From Duganella sp. 1411 (GTDB lineage: Bacteria > Pseudomonadota > Gammaproteobacteria > Burkholderiales > Burkholderiaceae_D): a stretch of DNA of 64,000 nt. Location: NCBI RefSeq assembly GCF_017833525.1, contig NZ_JAFICD010000001.1, forward strand, positions 558,001 through 622,000, written 5' to 3'. Of this stretch, positions 1 through 8,498 are shown piece after piece. How positions within the stretch are numbered: the first letter of the stretch is position 1; each line of letters begins with the position of its first letter. The notes under the pieces are model-generated. The model was given only the letters and a program-made list of their open reading frames with translations, did no database searches and was not told the DNA's origin. Both the position numbers and the translations under genes were made by a program.

Positions 1-1
1 C

Positions 2-673
2 GCCATCATCGCCAAAACGCTGCAACTGGAGTTGCAGCGCATCGAGCTGGCGGCGGTGATTTCGAAGTACATCGGCGAGACCGAGAAAAACCTCGACCGC
101 GCGTTCGCCGCCGCGCGCCGCGCCAACGCCGTGCTGTTCCTCGACGAGGCCGACGCCCTGCTCGGCAAGCGCGCCGAGGTCAAGGACGCCCACGACCGCT
201 ACGCCAACATCGAGACCGCCTACCTGCTGCAAAAGATGGAGGAGCACGAGGGCATCGTGATCGTCGCCACCAACCTCGCGCGCAACATCGACGAAGCGTT
301 TTCGCGCCGCATGCAGTTCGTGGTCGAGTTCCCGCACCCCGACAGCGCCAGCCGCGAGCGGCTGTGGCGCGGCATGTTCCCGGCCACGGCGCCGACCGCG
401 CCCGACCTCGACTTCGCCTTCCTGGCGCGCCAGTTCCCCCTCACCGGCGGCGACATCCGCAACATCGTGCTCGACGCGGCCTACCACGCGGCGCGCGAGC
501 GGACCGCCATCGGCCTCGGCCACGCGCTGCGCGCCATCGCGCGCCAGTACGCCAAGCGCGGCAAGGTGCCGACGGTGGCCGAGTTCCGCGAGCACTACGG
601 CATGTTGATGCACGAGCCGGACATGGGGCGTCCGGCCGCCGGCGACACCTGGGCGCTGGACGGCCATGCCTAG
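2..673 (+). CDS. AAA+ ATPase of an extracellular contractile injection system (5' truncated)
   Basis: C-terminal part of an AAA+ ATPase; the reading frame is open to the window edge, so start codon and Walker A lie upstream (the first residues, AIIAKTL, are the helix that normally follows Walker A). Visible: Walker B LFLDEADALLGKR, sensor-1 IVATN, an RRMQF arginine-finger region and a C-terminal helical lid. ATPases of this type (Afp15-like) are regular members of eCIS loci. The stop overlaps the start of the next gene by 8 bp, and that gene encodes a DUF4157 protein, which supports the eCIS assignment over a generic cell-division or 26S-like AAA protein. The structural eCIS genes would lie to the left, outside the window. 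Confidence 0.85.
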   Translation, partial: AIIAKTLQLELQRIELAAVISKYIGETEKNLDRAFAAARRANAVLFLDEADALLGKRAEVKDAHDRYANIETAYLLQKMEEHEGIVIVATNLARNIDEAFSRRMQFVVEFPHPDSASRERLWRGMFPATAPTAPDLDFAFLARQFPLTGGDIRNIVLDAAYHAARERTAIGLGHALRAIARQYAKRGKVPTVAEFREHYGMLMHEPDMGRPAAGDTWALDGHA

Positions 674-3600
674 GCTGCCCAAGGCCCGCGAACGCGCTGC
701 GCGCCGCGCGAATGCGCCGCCGCCACCGACGACGGCCGAGCCGCTGGCGGCGCCGGCGCCGCGGGAGGCCGGCGGCAACCAGGAAACGCTGCGTTCCCTC
801 GGCATCCAGGCCAAGCTCACCGTGAGCCAGCCGGGCGATCCGGACGAACAGGAAGCCGACCGCGCCGCCGACGCCTTCGTCAACGGCCGGGCGGCACCGA
901 GCATCGGCGCGCGCGCCGGCGGCGCCATCCAGCGCCAGTGCAGCGGCTGCAAAGACGACGCGCCTATCGCACGCAAGGCCGGGGCCGGGGCCGGGGCCGC
1001 CGCGCCACGCCTGGCCGGCGCCGGCGCCGCGATCGGCGCCAGCCATGGGGAGGCGCTGTCGCCCCATCTCCAGCGCGACTTCGGCAGCTTCTTCAACACC
1101 GACTTGAGCCAGGTCCGGTTGCACACCGGCGCGCCGGCCCACACGGCGGCCGACGCGCTGGCGGCGCAGGCGTTCACGCGCGGCGGCGACATCTATTTCG
1201 GTCGCGGCCGTTTCGACCCGCGGACCGGCGGCGGCAAGCATCTTCTTGCCCATGAGCTGGCACACACCGTCCAGCAGTCGGGCGGCGCCGATGCCGGGCA
1301 GCGGCTGCAGCGCGCCGCGACCTGCACCGTGTCCGGGCCGCCGCAGGCCAACGCGGGCACGGACGCGGTCACCAAGGCTGTGCGCGACGGCGATGTCGAC
1401 GTCGTCGTCACCAGCATGAGGGGCATGGGCGTGCCCGAGCTGTGCGCCCTGCGTGGCGCGGTGGTAGGCATCAGCGGCCAGAAGCTCGAACGCTGGCTGA
1501 TGAGCCACAGGAGCCGCGCCGATGCCCTCGGCACGGCGGCGCGCCTGCTGCCGGTCGCGGCGGCGCTGGCCGCGCCCGCCATCGGCCCGGGGCTGGCGAC
1601 GCTGGCGACACTGCTGCCGGGCGGCACGGCGGGCAAGAAGTCCGGCGCCACCGCCGAGGAAGGATTGCGCCTGATCCTGCCCGTGCTACCGCTGATCGAC
1701 AAGCTGGAGATGTACGACGAGGGCTATCGGGAGATCGAGCAGGCCCAACTCGACATCATCCGCAATGCCGCCGAGGATGAGCGCCGCGCCGCGAGTGCCG
1801 AGTCGGCCAGGCTGGAGGCGATTTATGCCCACATGGACGTCAAGGAGGAATACGACGCCCGGCTGCTGATCGACCCGGAGAAAAAATACGCCGCCGCCGA
1901 GCATCTGCTGACCCGCGCGCCCGGCGTCGTGTCCGACGACGAGGATCTGGTGTTCGACGCGATCTGGGCGCTGGCGCCGTCCGAGCGCAAGGGCTTTTAC
2001 AACAAACACAACATGGACTTGTATCATTTGTTGTCGGACGACCGCTTCAAGCTGCTGGGCACGCTGTCCACGGGGACCGAGGCCCAGGCGCTGATCGCCC
2101 GGTTGCGGCTGGCCACCGAGAGCAGGATCGACGACAAAGAGGCGATCCAGGCCGTGGTCGATCGCGCCGTCGCCTTGCTGGCGGAGCAGAAGGGCCTGCG
2201 CGCCACCCTGGCCGTGACCACCTTGCCGCCGGAGGAGCTGGACAAGGCCAAGGCCAGGTTGGCCGAACTGGGCGAGCTGGAAGCGCTGGTCAAGTTCGGC
2301 AAAGGCAAGCTCGATCCGGCCAGCTTCCTGGGCCGCCTCGCCGACGCGGCCGATTCGCCCGACGCGTTCGGCGCCATGGCACACAAACTGGGCACCGCCT
2401 TCGCCGATCCGCAAGAGCGCACCGAGTTCGCCTTCGCCGCCGCCAAGCAGCGCATCATGATGGCCGCCAGCGTCGGCGGCGCCGACGAAGACGCGGTGCG
2501 CAATGCGATCCTCGAGTTGCGCGCGCCGCCGATCGACGACGCCGTCAAGCTGACGCCGCCCCAGCGCGACCAGAAGCAGGCCGAGGCCAATGCCAAGCTG
2601 CGCCAGCGGCTGGTCGACGATGACGACGTCAAGCGCGTCATCAACGGCATGGTGGGCACGCAGCGCCGCCGGGTACTGTCGTTCATCAGCGCCGATCCGT
2701 TCGTCGAGAAGCTGACCGACCTCACGCTCGCGCTCAACAGCGCGCGCTGGGGCGAGTTCTTCCAGCTGGTGTTGCAGATCGCCTTGCGCGACGACTGGAG
2801 GAAGCGCTTCGAGGACACCTCCAGCAGCCCCTTCGACACCTTCGCCCGGGTCCATGGAAAGCAGCGCGACATCATGCTCGAGATCCTCAAGAGCAAGCGG
2901 ATTCCGACCGAACAAATCCTCGGCTTCACCGGCGACGTCGAGACCTTGCGCGCGGCCTTGTCGAACATGGACGAGACCGAACGGACCCAGTTACGGCTGG
3001 GCTACCTGCTGTCCAGGACCGGGCGCCAGCCGGCCGACGACAAAGCAAAGGACGCGCTCGCCGCGTTCCGGAAATTCGACGCCAATCTGCGCAAATCGCA
3101 AACCACGCTCGGCGCCGTCGATACCGCCGGCATCGAAGCCGTGTTGGACGCGGCCTTGGGGAGCGAACCGACCGAGCAGGAAATGGCGACCGACGAGGGC
3201 AAATACAACGCCGCCGCGCTGATGTACGAGCGGATACAGGCGCGGCTCGCCCTGGGGCGCGGCGCCAGCGCCTTGTTCACCGAGACCGACGAGACCATGC
3301 TGGCCGCCGGCCGCGAGTTCGCCGCGCTCTGGCTGCAGCTGCGCGAGCGCAAACCGCCCAAGCTGACGACGATAGAGCTTGGCACGCTGGCCGCCTTCTA
3401 TGACCAATTCAACCACCGCTCGGAAGAGTTCACGGAGGCCAGCAACACTGCCGGCGAAGTGGCCGGCATGGTCGCCGCGACCATCGCCGGCACGCTGATC
3501 GTGATAGGCACCGGCGGCATCACGGCGCCCGCCGTGATCGCCGCCGCCGCGGCCGGTGGTGGCGCCCGCGTGGTCAGCCGCGAGATGTTCGGGGCCGACT

Positions 3601-5177
3601 ATTACAACCCGGTCGGCGCCGCCGGTACGCGCGACGCGGTGCTCGGCGGCATCGACGCGGCGCTGGCCGTCGTCGGCGCCTCGCTCGGGGCCAAGGGCGC
3701 GGAACTGGTCGGGCTCGGCGGCAAGGCCTTCCTGACCAATGCCGCCAAGATCGGCGGCCAGGTGGCCGAGCAGGCCAGCGGCAAGCTGCTGCACCGGGTC
3801 GCGGCCGGGGCGGTCGAGGCGGCGATCGACGGCGCCTTCTCCGGCTTTGTCAGCGAGGCCGCGAATGCCATGACCGATAGCCGCACCTGGCGCCGCGGCG
3901 TCTGGTCGGGCCTGGTATCGGTGGGTCACTCAGCCCTCGCGGCGGGCCTGGTTGGCCTTGCGGGCGGCGCGGTGATCGGCGGCGCGCTGCCGGTTCTTGG
4001 TCGCGGGGCAAAATTGGCGCTCGAAGGCGCGGCGGCCTTGCGCGTGGAGGCGGCCCTTGAGCGGGCCGGTGTCGGCAAGACCCTGGCCAGCGCTCGCCAG
4101 GCGGCCACTGCCGGCGACGTCAAAACACTCGACCGGCTGTTTGCGGAGCTTGAAGGGCATCTCACCGGCGAGCAGGCAGGCCTGCTGCGCAAGCGCTTGT
4201 ACTCGGACCTGGAGGGCTCCCTCGGTCATCCTTACGGCAGGGCCGAACTCGAATCGCCGGAACAAACCCGGCTGCTGGCGCAGACCGCCGCCCTGGAAGG
4301 GGACGGGTTGAGCGCCGCCCAGCGCGAGGCCGAGCTGGGGATCGTCGGCCGCAGCGAGCCCCAGCCGAGCACGGTGGATGGCTATGTCGACGAAGTGAAC
4401 CTTGGCAATCGCCATACCTGGCGGCGGCGTGACGACGGTACTTGGTGCCGGTTTTCAAAACCCAGCCTGTGCGGCACCAGTATCCCGGGTGCGAAACCGT
4501 TTCGGGGGCGGGCCCGGACAGGCACCCCGCCCCCCCACGGCTATAAGACGATCCAGGTGGACATGGCGACGCTTCCGCGTGACCGGGCCGGCAACCTGGC
4601 GCCATTGAAGGAGGGCGTTATCTATGAATTTCCCGGCGGGCACCGCGTTTGGCGTGAAGGGGACTTGATTCGTCACGACAGCGTGTTGGGAAGGTCGACC
4701 GGGCGCAAAGGAACGGAACTGGACATGTTCGCCGCGAAGGAGAGTGGCATGCCCGAGATCGCAGGGATGCAGAGAGCCCACACGCTTGGCCAGGGTACGG
4801 GCTTTGAGAGTCCGTTCGGCATTTTCTACGCACCGGCGGAGGTGAACCAGATCATTCAAAACAACGGGGTGGAAGAACTATTGCGCGGTTTTCGTGACAA
4901 AGCGCTCAACGGCGAGGCATTTCATGTCTCGACCCTGACCTCCGCCCATCCCGGCGGCTTGCGGTTGAAGGAAATTCGGTACCGCGTCGAGGTCGCGCGT
5001 GGTGGCAAGAAGGATTTTCTATTCGAGTATGTCATCAGCGTTGGTAACGACGTGCCGAACCCCACGATCACGCATGGCGTGGCAAACGTCACGGAAAACC
5101 CGAGCGTCGCGCAATACTTCGACCTGGTCGATGTACCGGCGCGGCTGCGCAGCCGCTTCCGTGGGTTCAAGCGCTAG
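666..5177 (+). CDS. DUF4157 (eCIS-core) multidomain protein with C-terminal polymorphic-toxin-like tip
   Basis: A 1503-residue protein. A short Cys motif CSGCKDD (about residues 95-101) precedes a DUF4157 domain (about 130-205) with zincin-like HELAH at 196-200. DUF4157 is a marker of cargo or cargo-associated proteins of contractile injection systems. A long helical middle follows, then hydrophobic Gly/Ala-rich segments around residues 930-990 and 1090-1120 that could insert in membranes. The last 140 or so residues (from about 1365, with QRAHTLGQG and YAPAEVNQIIQN) resemble polymorphic toxin type 4 tips; that family name is from memory and unconfirmed. The tip is visibly less GC-rich than the body. 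Start ATG lies inside the ATPase gene, giving an 8-bp overlap. No small immunity-like gene follows. No Sec signal, as expected for an injected payload. Confidence 0.8.
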   Translation: MPRLPKARERAARRANAPPPPTTAEPLAAPAPREAGGNQETLRSLGIQAKLTVSQPGDPDEQEADRAADAFVNGRAAPSIGARAGGAIQRQCSGCKDDAPIARKAGAGAGAAAPRLAGAGAAIGASHGEALSPHLQRDFGSFFNTDLSQVRLHTGAPAHTAADALAAQAFTRGGDIYFGRGRFDPRTGGGKHLLAHELAHTVQQSGGADAGQRLQRAATCTVSGPPQANAGTDAVTKAVRDGDVDVVVTSMRGMGVPELCALRGAVVGISGQKLERWLMSHRSRADALGTAARLLPVAAALAAPAIGPGLATLATLLPGGTAGKKSGATAEEGLRLILPVLPLIDKLEMYDEGYREIEQAQLDIIRNAAEDERRAASAESARLEAIYAHMDVKEEYDARLLIDPEKKYAAAEHLLTRAPGVVSDDEDLVFDAIWALAPSERKGFYNKHNMDLYHLLSDDRFKLLGTLSTGTEAQALIARLRLATESRIDDKEAIQAVVDRAVALLAEQKGLRATLAVTTLPPEELDKAKARLAELGELEALVKFGKGKLDPASFLGRLADAADSPDAFGAMAHKLGTAFADPQERTEFAFAAAKQRIMMAASVGGADEDAVRNAILELRAPPIDDAVKLTPPQRDQKQAEANAKLRQRLVDDDDVKRVINGMVGTQRRRVLSFISADPFVEKLTDLTLALNSARWGEFFQLVLQIALRDDWRKRFEDTSSSPFDTFARVHGKQRDIMLEILKSKRIPTEQILGFTGDVETLRAALSNMDETERTQLRLGYLLSRTGRQPADDKAKDALAAFRKFDANLRKSQTTLGAVDTAGIEAVLDAALGSEPTEQEMATDEGKYNAAALMYERIQARLALGRGASALFTETDETMLAAGREFAALWLQLRERKPPKLTTIELGTLAAFYDQFNHRSEEFTEASNTAGEVAGMVAATIAGTLIVIGTGGITAPAVIAAAAAGGGARVVSREMFGADYYNPVGAAGTRDAVLGGIDAALAVVGASLGAKGAELVGLGGKAFLTNAAKIGGQVAEQASGKLLHRVAAGAVEAAIDGAFSGFVSEAANAMTDSRTWRRGVWSGLVSVGHSALAAGLVGLAGGAVIGGALPVLGRGAKLALEGAAALRVEAALERAGVGKTLASARQAATAGDVKTLDRLFAELEGHLTGEQAGLLRKRLYSDLEGSLGHPYGRAELESPEQTRLLAQTAALEGDGLSAAQREAELGIVGRSEPQPSTVDGYVDEVNLGNRHTWRRRDDGTWCRFSKPSLCGTSIPGAKPFRGRARTGTPPPHGYKTIQVDMATLPRDRAGNLAPLKEGVIYEFPGGHRVWREGDLIRHDSVLGRSTGRKGTELDMFAAKESGMPEIAGMQRAHTLGQGTGFESPFGIFYAPAEVNQIIQNNGVEELLRGFRDKALNGEAFHVSTLTSAHPGGLRLKEIRYRVEVARGGKKDFLFEYVISVGNDVPNPTITHGVANVTENPSVAQYFDLVDVPARLRSRFRGFKR

Positions 5178-5190
5178 CAGGTGGACGCCC

Positions 5191-8100
5191 ATGTTCCGTC
5201 CCCCACCCTCCGCTACCAAGTATCCCCAGCATCCCCCGGGAGCAAGCGCATCGCCTTCGCCGGTCATGGCGCCCGAGCGCGCGGCCGGCATGCGCCAGGC
5301 CGGCAATTTACAGGTCCAGCGTGCGTTGTCCCCGACCGAAACGGCAGCGTCGGCGCCGCCCCAGGCTGGCGGCGTTCGACTGCCAGCCGCCACCCGCCGC
5401 GAGTATGAAGGCTTTTTCGGCACCGACCTGTCGTCGGTGCGGGTGTTCACCGATCCCGTCTCGGCCGGGATGGCGCGCGACCTGCACGCGCACGCCTTCA
5501 CCCAGCGCGGGCACATCCATTTTGCCCAGGACCGCTACCAGCCGCACACCGTCGCCGGCCGCAAGCTGCTCGCGCATGAACTGGCCCACACCCAGCAAGG
5601 CCCCGGCGCCCAACTGCGGCGCACTCCCAATCCATCGGCGGCCGGCGCCGGCCCGACGCCCGCCACGCTCGACTCGCTGATCCGCACCACCCCGCCCGGC
5701 TTCACCGACGCCGCGCTGGACGCCGCCTACCGGCGGTACGTCCGCAGTGAAAAAGACCCGCTCGCGCCACGCCTGTGGGCGCTGCGCCAGACCAGCGGCG
5801 CGCCGCGCGAGCGGTTGGAGCAGTTGCTGGGGCCCGATTATGCGCGCGGCCAGCTCAGCGGCGAAGCCGCGCCGCCGGTCGATGTCGGCCAGGCGGTCGC
5901 TCCGAGCGGTTATGACCCGGGCCGGGCGGCACAAGACATGGGCACGCTGTCCGCCCAACCGCAGGCGCTGACCGACCGCCTGTCGAACATGCTCGACACG
6001 CCGATCCAGAACAACCAGGTCAACGCCGGCCATTTCAATATCCTGCAGGGTAATGTGGCCGAGGTGCTGGCGCGGCCGATACTGGACCAGGCGCTCCAGG
6101 AGGCCCGGCGCGATGCGCCCGACGCGCAGCTGTTCCTCGGCGTGCGCGCCCGCGTACTGCGCAGCGACGGCACGCCGAGCGACCCGGTGCTGTTCTCCGA
6201 CGGCCTGGTGGCGGCCATCCGCCCCGGCGGGCTGCAGGTGTTCAGGGTGGCCGAGATCAAGTCCGGCGAGCAAGGCGGCGTGCAGGGGCAGGAGCAGATC
6301 CACCGCTGGATCGAGCTGCATGCGGGCGACGAGATCGAGATCCTGCTGCCCGGCGTGGCGCGCACCTTCCGCCTGTCGGACACGGTGCGCGAGGTGGTCG
6401 GCCTGGCGCGCGCGCCGCGGTTGCTGATCGCGCCACGCGGCGCCAGCTTCACGACCGAGCGCTCCGGCCACGGCGTCGCGGCGCCGGTCGAGCGGCGCGA
6501 ACTGGCGCAGAGCCCGGAGGAAATCCAGTACCTGACCCGGCTGGTGGCGCAGCAGATCATCCAGATGCAGCAGGCGCGCCAGCTGCTGGCCCAGGCACGG
6601 GCACGGCAACTGGTCGCGGCGCCGCTCGAGAGCCTCGCCCAGCTGCAGGACCCCCGCGTGGTGAATCGGTTGTTGAGCGAAAACAACGGCACGGCGCTGA
6701 TCCAGGGCCAGCTTTACCGGGCGTCGATCGAAGGCGAGTCGACCCGGGTGCGCCTGCTGCCGGCGGCGCCGCTGTCGGTGCCGCGGCTCGGCGCGCCCGC
6801 CGTCATGCCACAGGCGCCGGCGGCGGCGATGCCGCAGCCGGTCCAGCCGGCCCTGCCCGCGACCACGACGGCAGGCGCTTCCCAGCCAGCCTCGCAGCCG
6901 GTGCCCACGCTGCCCGCATTGGGCGCGGGCGCGGCGGGCGGACCCGCGCCGGCCCTGCCGGCATTGGGCGCTGGCGCGGCGGGCGGCCCGCAGGCTATCC
7001 CATTCACGCCCCCCGGTGGTGGCATCGTGCCGCCCAACATCATCAACTTCAGCGGCAGCGATATCGTGATCGGCGGCCGCACGATCGCACCGACCCCCAG
7101 CGAACCGGTGCGCGAGGGCGAGCTGGTCGTCATCGGTTACAGCGCCTACTGGGCGGTCGGCGATATGCGCACCCGCCAGCCGATTGCCGGCGTGCTGGAA
7201 GGCGGCGAGTGGTATCGCGTGGTCGCGGGCGGGCGCGTGCTCCCGATCGACGCCGATGGCCGGGTGCGCACCGAGGTCGAACCGATCCCCTTCGAGCACC
7301 TGCCCCAGGTCGCGCAAACCCGCCCTCCCGCCGGTCCGGGCGGCGGTGGATCGAGCTACAGCGGCCCCACGCGTGTGGCCGCCGCCGGGATCGGCCTGCT
7401 CGTCGTCGCCAATGAGATCCTGGGGCCGATCGGCCAGGCGCTACAGCAGCAGCGGCGCAATATCGCGTTGGGCGTGGCCGAAACGAACTTCTGGATCCGC
7501 TTCGGCGGCAATCCCAGCTTCGGCGTGTGGAGCCAGAACGACCGAGCCCAGCTGCCACGCGGCAGCCAGCCCGACACCGCCGTGTTCGGCTCGCCGAGCT
7601 ATGGCTATGTCATCGACATCGACGTCGCCGCGTTCAAGGCGACGCTGCCGACGATGATCGGCAGCTACCGCGACTACCTGCTGTTCCTCGACCTGGCGAA
7701 GACCCTCGGCACCATCATTGAAGAGCCCCAGATGCCGCAATTCCCCAGCCCGGAAGAACGCCGCGCGCCGCGCCGTTACCGCGCCTTCGTCAATCGCGAG
7801 GACCGCGCGGGCCGGCGCTACTACGACATTACCGACACCCTGCTTGCGATCCGCGACCGCACCCTCGGCCAGCTCGACGACGAGATGCGGGCGAAGGTAC
7901 GCGGCCTTCCGGCCGGCGAACAGGGCAATATCTTCCGCCTCAAGTCGGGCAGCGCGACGCCGTTGTTCCGCTCGGCGAGCGGCGCCCAGCCGATCCTGTC
8001 CGACCAGCAACTGCTGGGCGACGATCCCTGGGTCAGGCCGGTGGGCCGCCGGGTCGGCGGCGGCGCATGGAACTGGTTCGTGCGCGGCAACTACGCCGAC

Positions 8101-8463
8101 CGTGTGCTGGTCGAGCCGGCCAATGCCGATGCCCGGCGTGGCACCGTGCTCAGCGTCTACGCGGTGAAACGGCCGATCGACGAGGTGCTGGACGAGGTGC
8201 GCGAAGGCGGCCGCCCGATCACGCAGCGGCAGCCGCCGGAGGGGCGCCTCGAAAGCTTCGTGGCGGGTCCGGACCCGGACAATACACGCTTCGGCGAGAC
8301 CCGCTACTACCGCCATCCTGAAATGCCCGGGCAGCAGACGGCCGCGCTCGGCGAGCTGCGGCAGTTCTGGGTCAATGCGGACGATATCGAGCCCGTCGCG
8401 GCGGCCCGGGTCGGCGACTACGCCAATCCGGCCGTGCCCGCGCCGCCGCCCGCAGCGCCATAG
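5191..8463 (+). CDS. second DUF4157 (eCIS-core) protein with PD-(D/E)XK-like motif set
   Basis: The frame stays open upstream, but ATG 5191 has an AGGTGG ribosome site just before it and follows the previous stop by 13 bp, giving 1090 residues. DUF4157 spans about 70-140, with HELAH at 129-133. Residues 285-370 hold E291 (GNVAEVLA), D337 (FSDGLV), E355-x-K357 (AEIKSG) and a Q-rich helix (QGQEQIHRW), the order seen in PD-(D/E)XK nucleases. An Ala/Pro/Gly linker (about 525-610) contains the repeat ALGAGAAGGP twice. One hydrophobic segment lies near 728-750, and the remaining 340 residues are unrecognised. It probably is a second eCIS payload or adaptor; nuclease activity is inference from motifs only. 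Confidence 0.75.
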   Translation: MFRPPPSATKYPQHPPGASASPSPVMAPERAAGMRQAGNLQVQRALSPTETAASAPPQAGGVRLPAATRREYEGFFGTDLSSVRVFTDPVSAGMARDLHAHAFTQRGHIHFAQDRYQPHTVAGRKLLAHELAHTQQGPGAQLRRTPNPSAAGAGPTPATLDSLIRTTPPGFTDAALDAAYRRYVRSEKDPLAPRLWALRQTSGAPRERLEQLLGPDYARGQLSGEAAPPVDVGQAVAPSGYDPGRAAQDMGTLSAQPQALTDRLSNMLDTPIQNNQVNAGHFNILQGNVAEVLARPILDQALQEARRDAPDAQLFLGVRARVLRSDGTPSDPVLFSDGLVAAIRPGGLQVFRVAEIKSGEQGGVQGQEQIHRWIELHAGDEIEILLPGVARTFRLSDTVREVVGLARAPRLLIAPRGASFTTERSGHGVAAPVERRELAQSPEEIQYLTRLVAQQIIQMQQARQLLAQARARQLVAAPLESLAQLQDPRVVNRLLSENNGTALIQGQLYRASIEGESTRVRLLPAAPLSVPRLGAPAVMPQAPAAAMPQPVQPALPATTTAGASQPASQPVPTLPALGAGAAGGPAPALPALGAGAAGGPQAIPFTPPGGGIVPPNIINFSGSDIVIGGRTIAPTPSEPVREGELVVIGYSAYWAVGDMRTRQPIAGVLEGGEWYRVVAGGRVLPIDADGRVRTEVEPIPFEHLPQVAQTRPPAGPGGGGSSYSGPTRVAAAGIGLLVVANEILGPIGQALQQQRRNIALGVAETNFWIRFGGNPSFGVWSQNDRAQLPRGSQPDTAVFGSPSYGYVIDIDVAAFKATLPTMIGSYRDYLLFLDLAKTLGTIIEEPQMPQFPSPEERRAPRRYRAFVNREDRAGRRYYDITDTLLAIRDRTLGQLDDEMRAKVRGLPAGEQGNIFRLKSGSATPLFRSASGAQPILSDQQLLGDDPWVRPVGRRVGGGAWNWFVRGNYADRVLVEPANADARRGTVLSVYAVKRPIDEVLDEVREGGRPITQRQPPEGRLESFVAGPDPDNTRFGETRYYRHPEMPGQQTAALGELRQFWVNADDIEPVAAARVGDYANPAVPAPPPAAP

Positions 8464-8475
8464 CGCCGCCCGTTT

Positions 8476-8495
8476 GCCGGGACCATGCCCCCGGC
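8476..8495. terminator. candidate hairpin between convergent genes
   Basis: GCCGGG (8476-8481) pairs with CCCGGC (8490-8495) across an 8-base loop, in the 35-bp gap between the stop of the DUF4157 gene and the stop of the convergent sigma-54 activator. No T-run follows on either strand, so it is only a candidate bidirectional terminator. Confidence 0.35.
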
Positions 8496-8498
8496 GCG

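Noticed and set aside
4999..5190. Longer start for the second DUF4157 protein
   Set aside because: It would overlap the toxin gene by 180 bp, while ATG 5191 has a ribosome site and follows the previous stop.
5308..7317. 669-codon open frame on the minus strand
   Set aside because: Antisense to the second DUF4157 gene; no ribosome site or recognisable motif.
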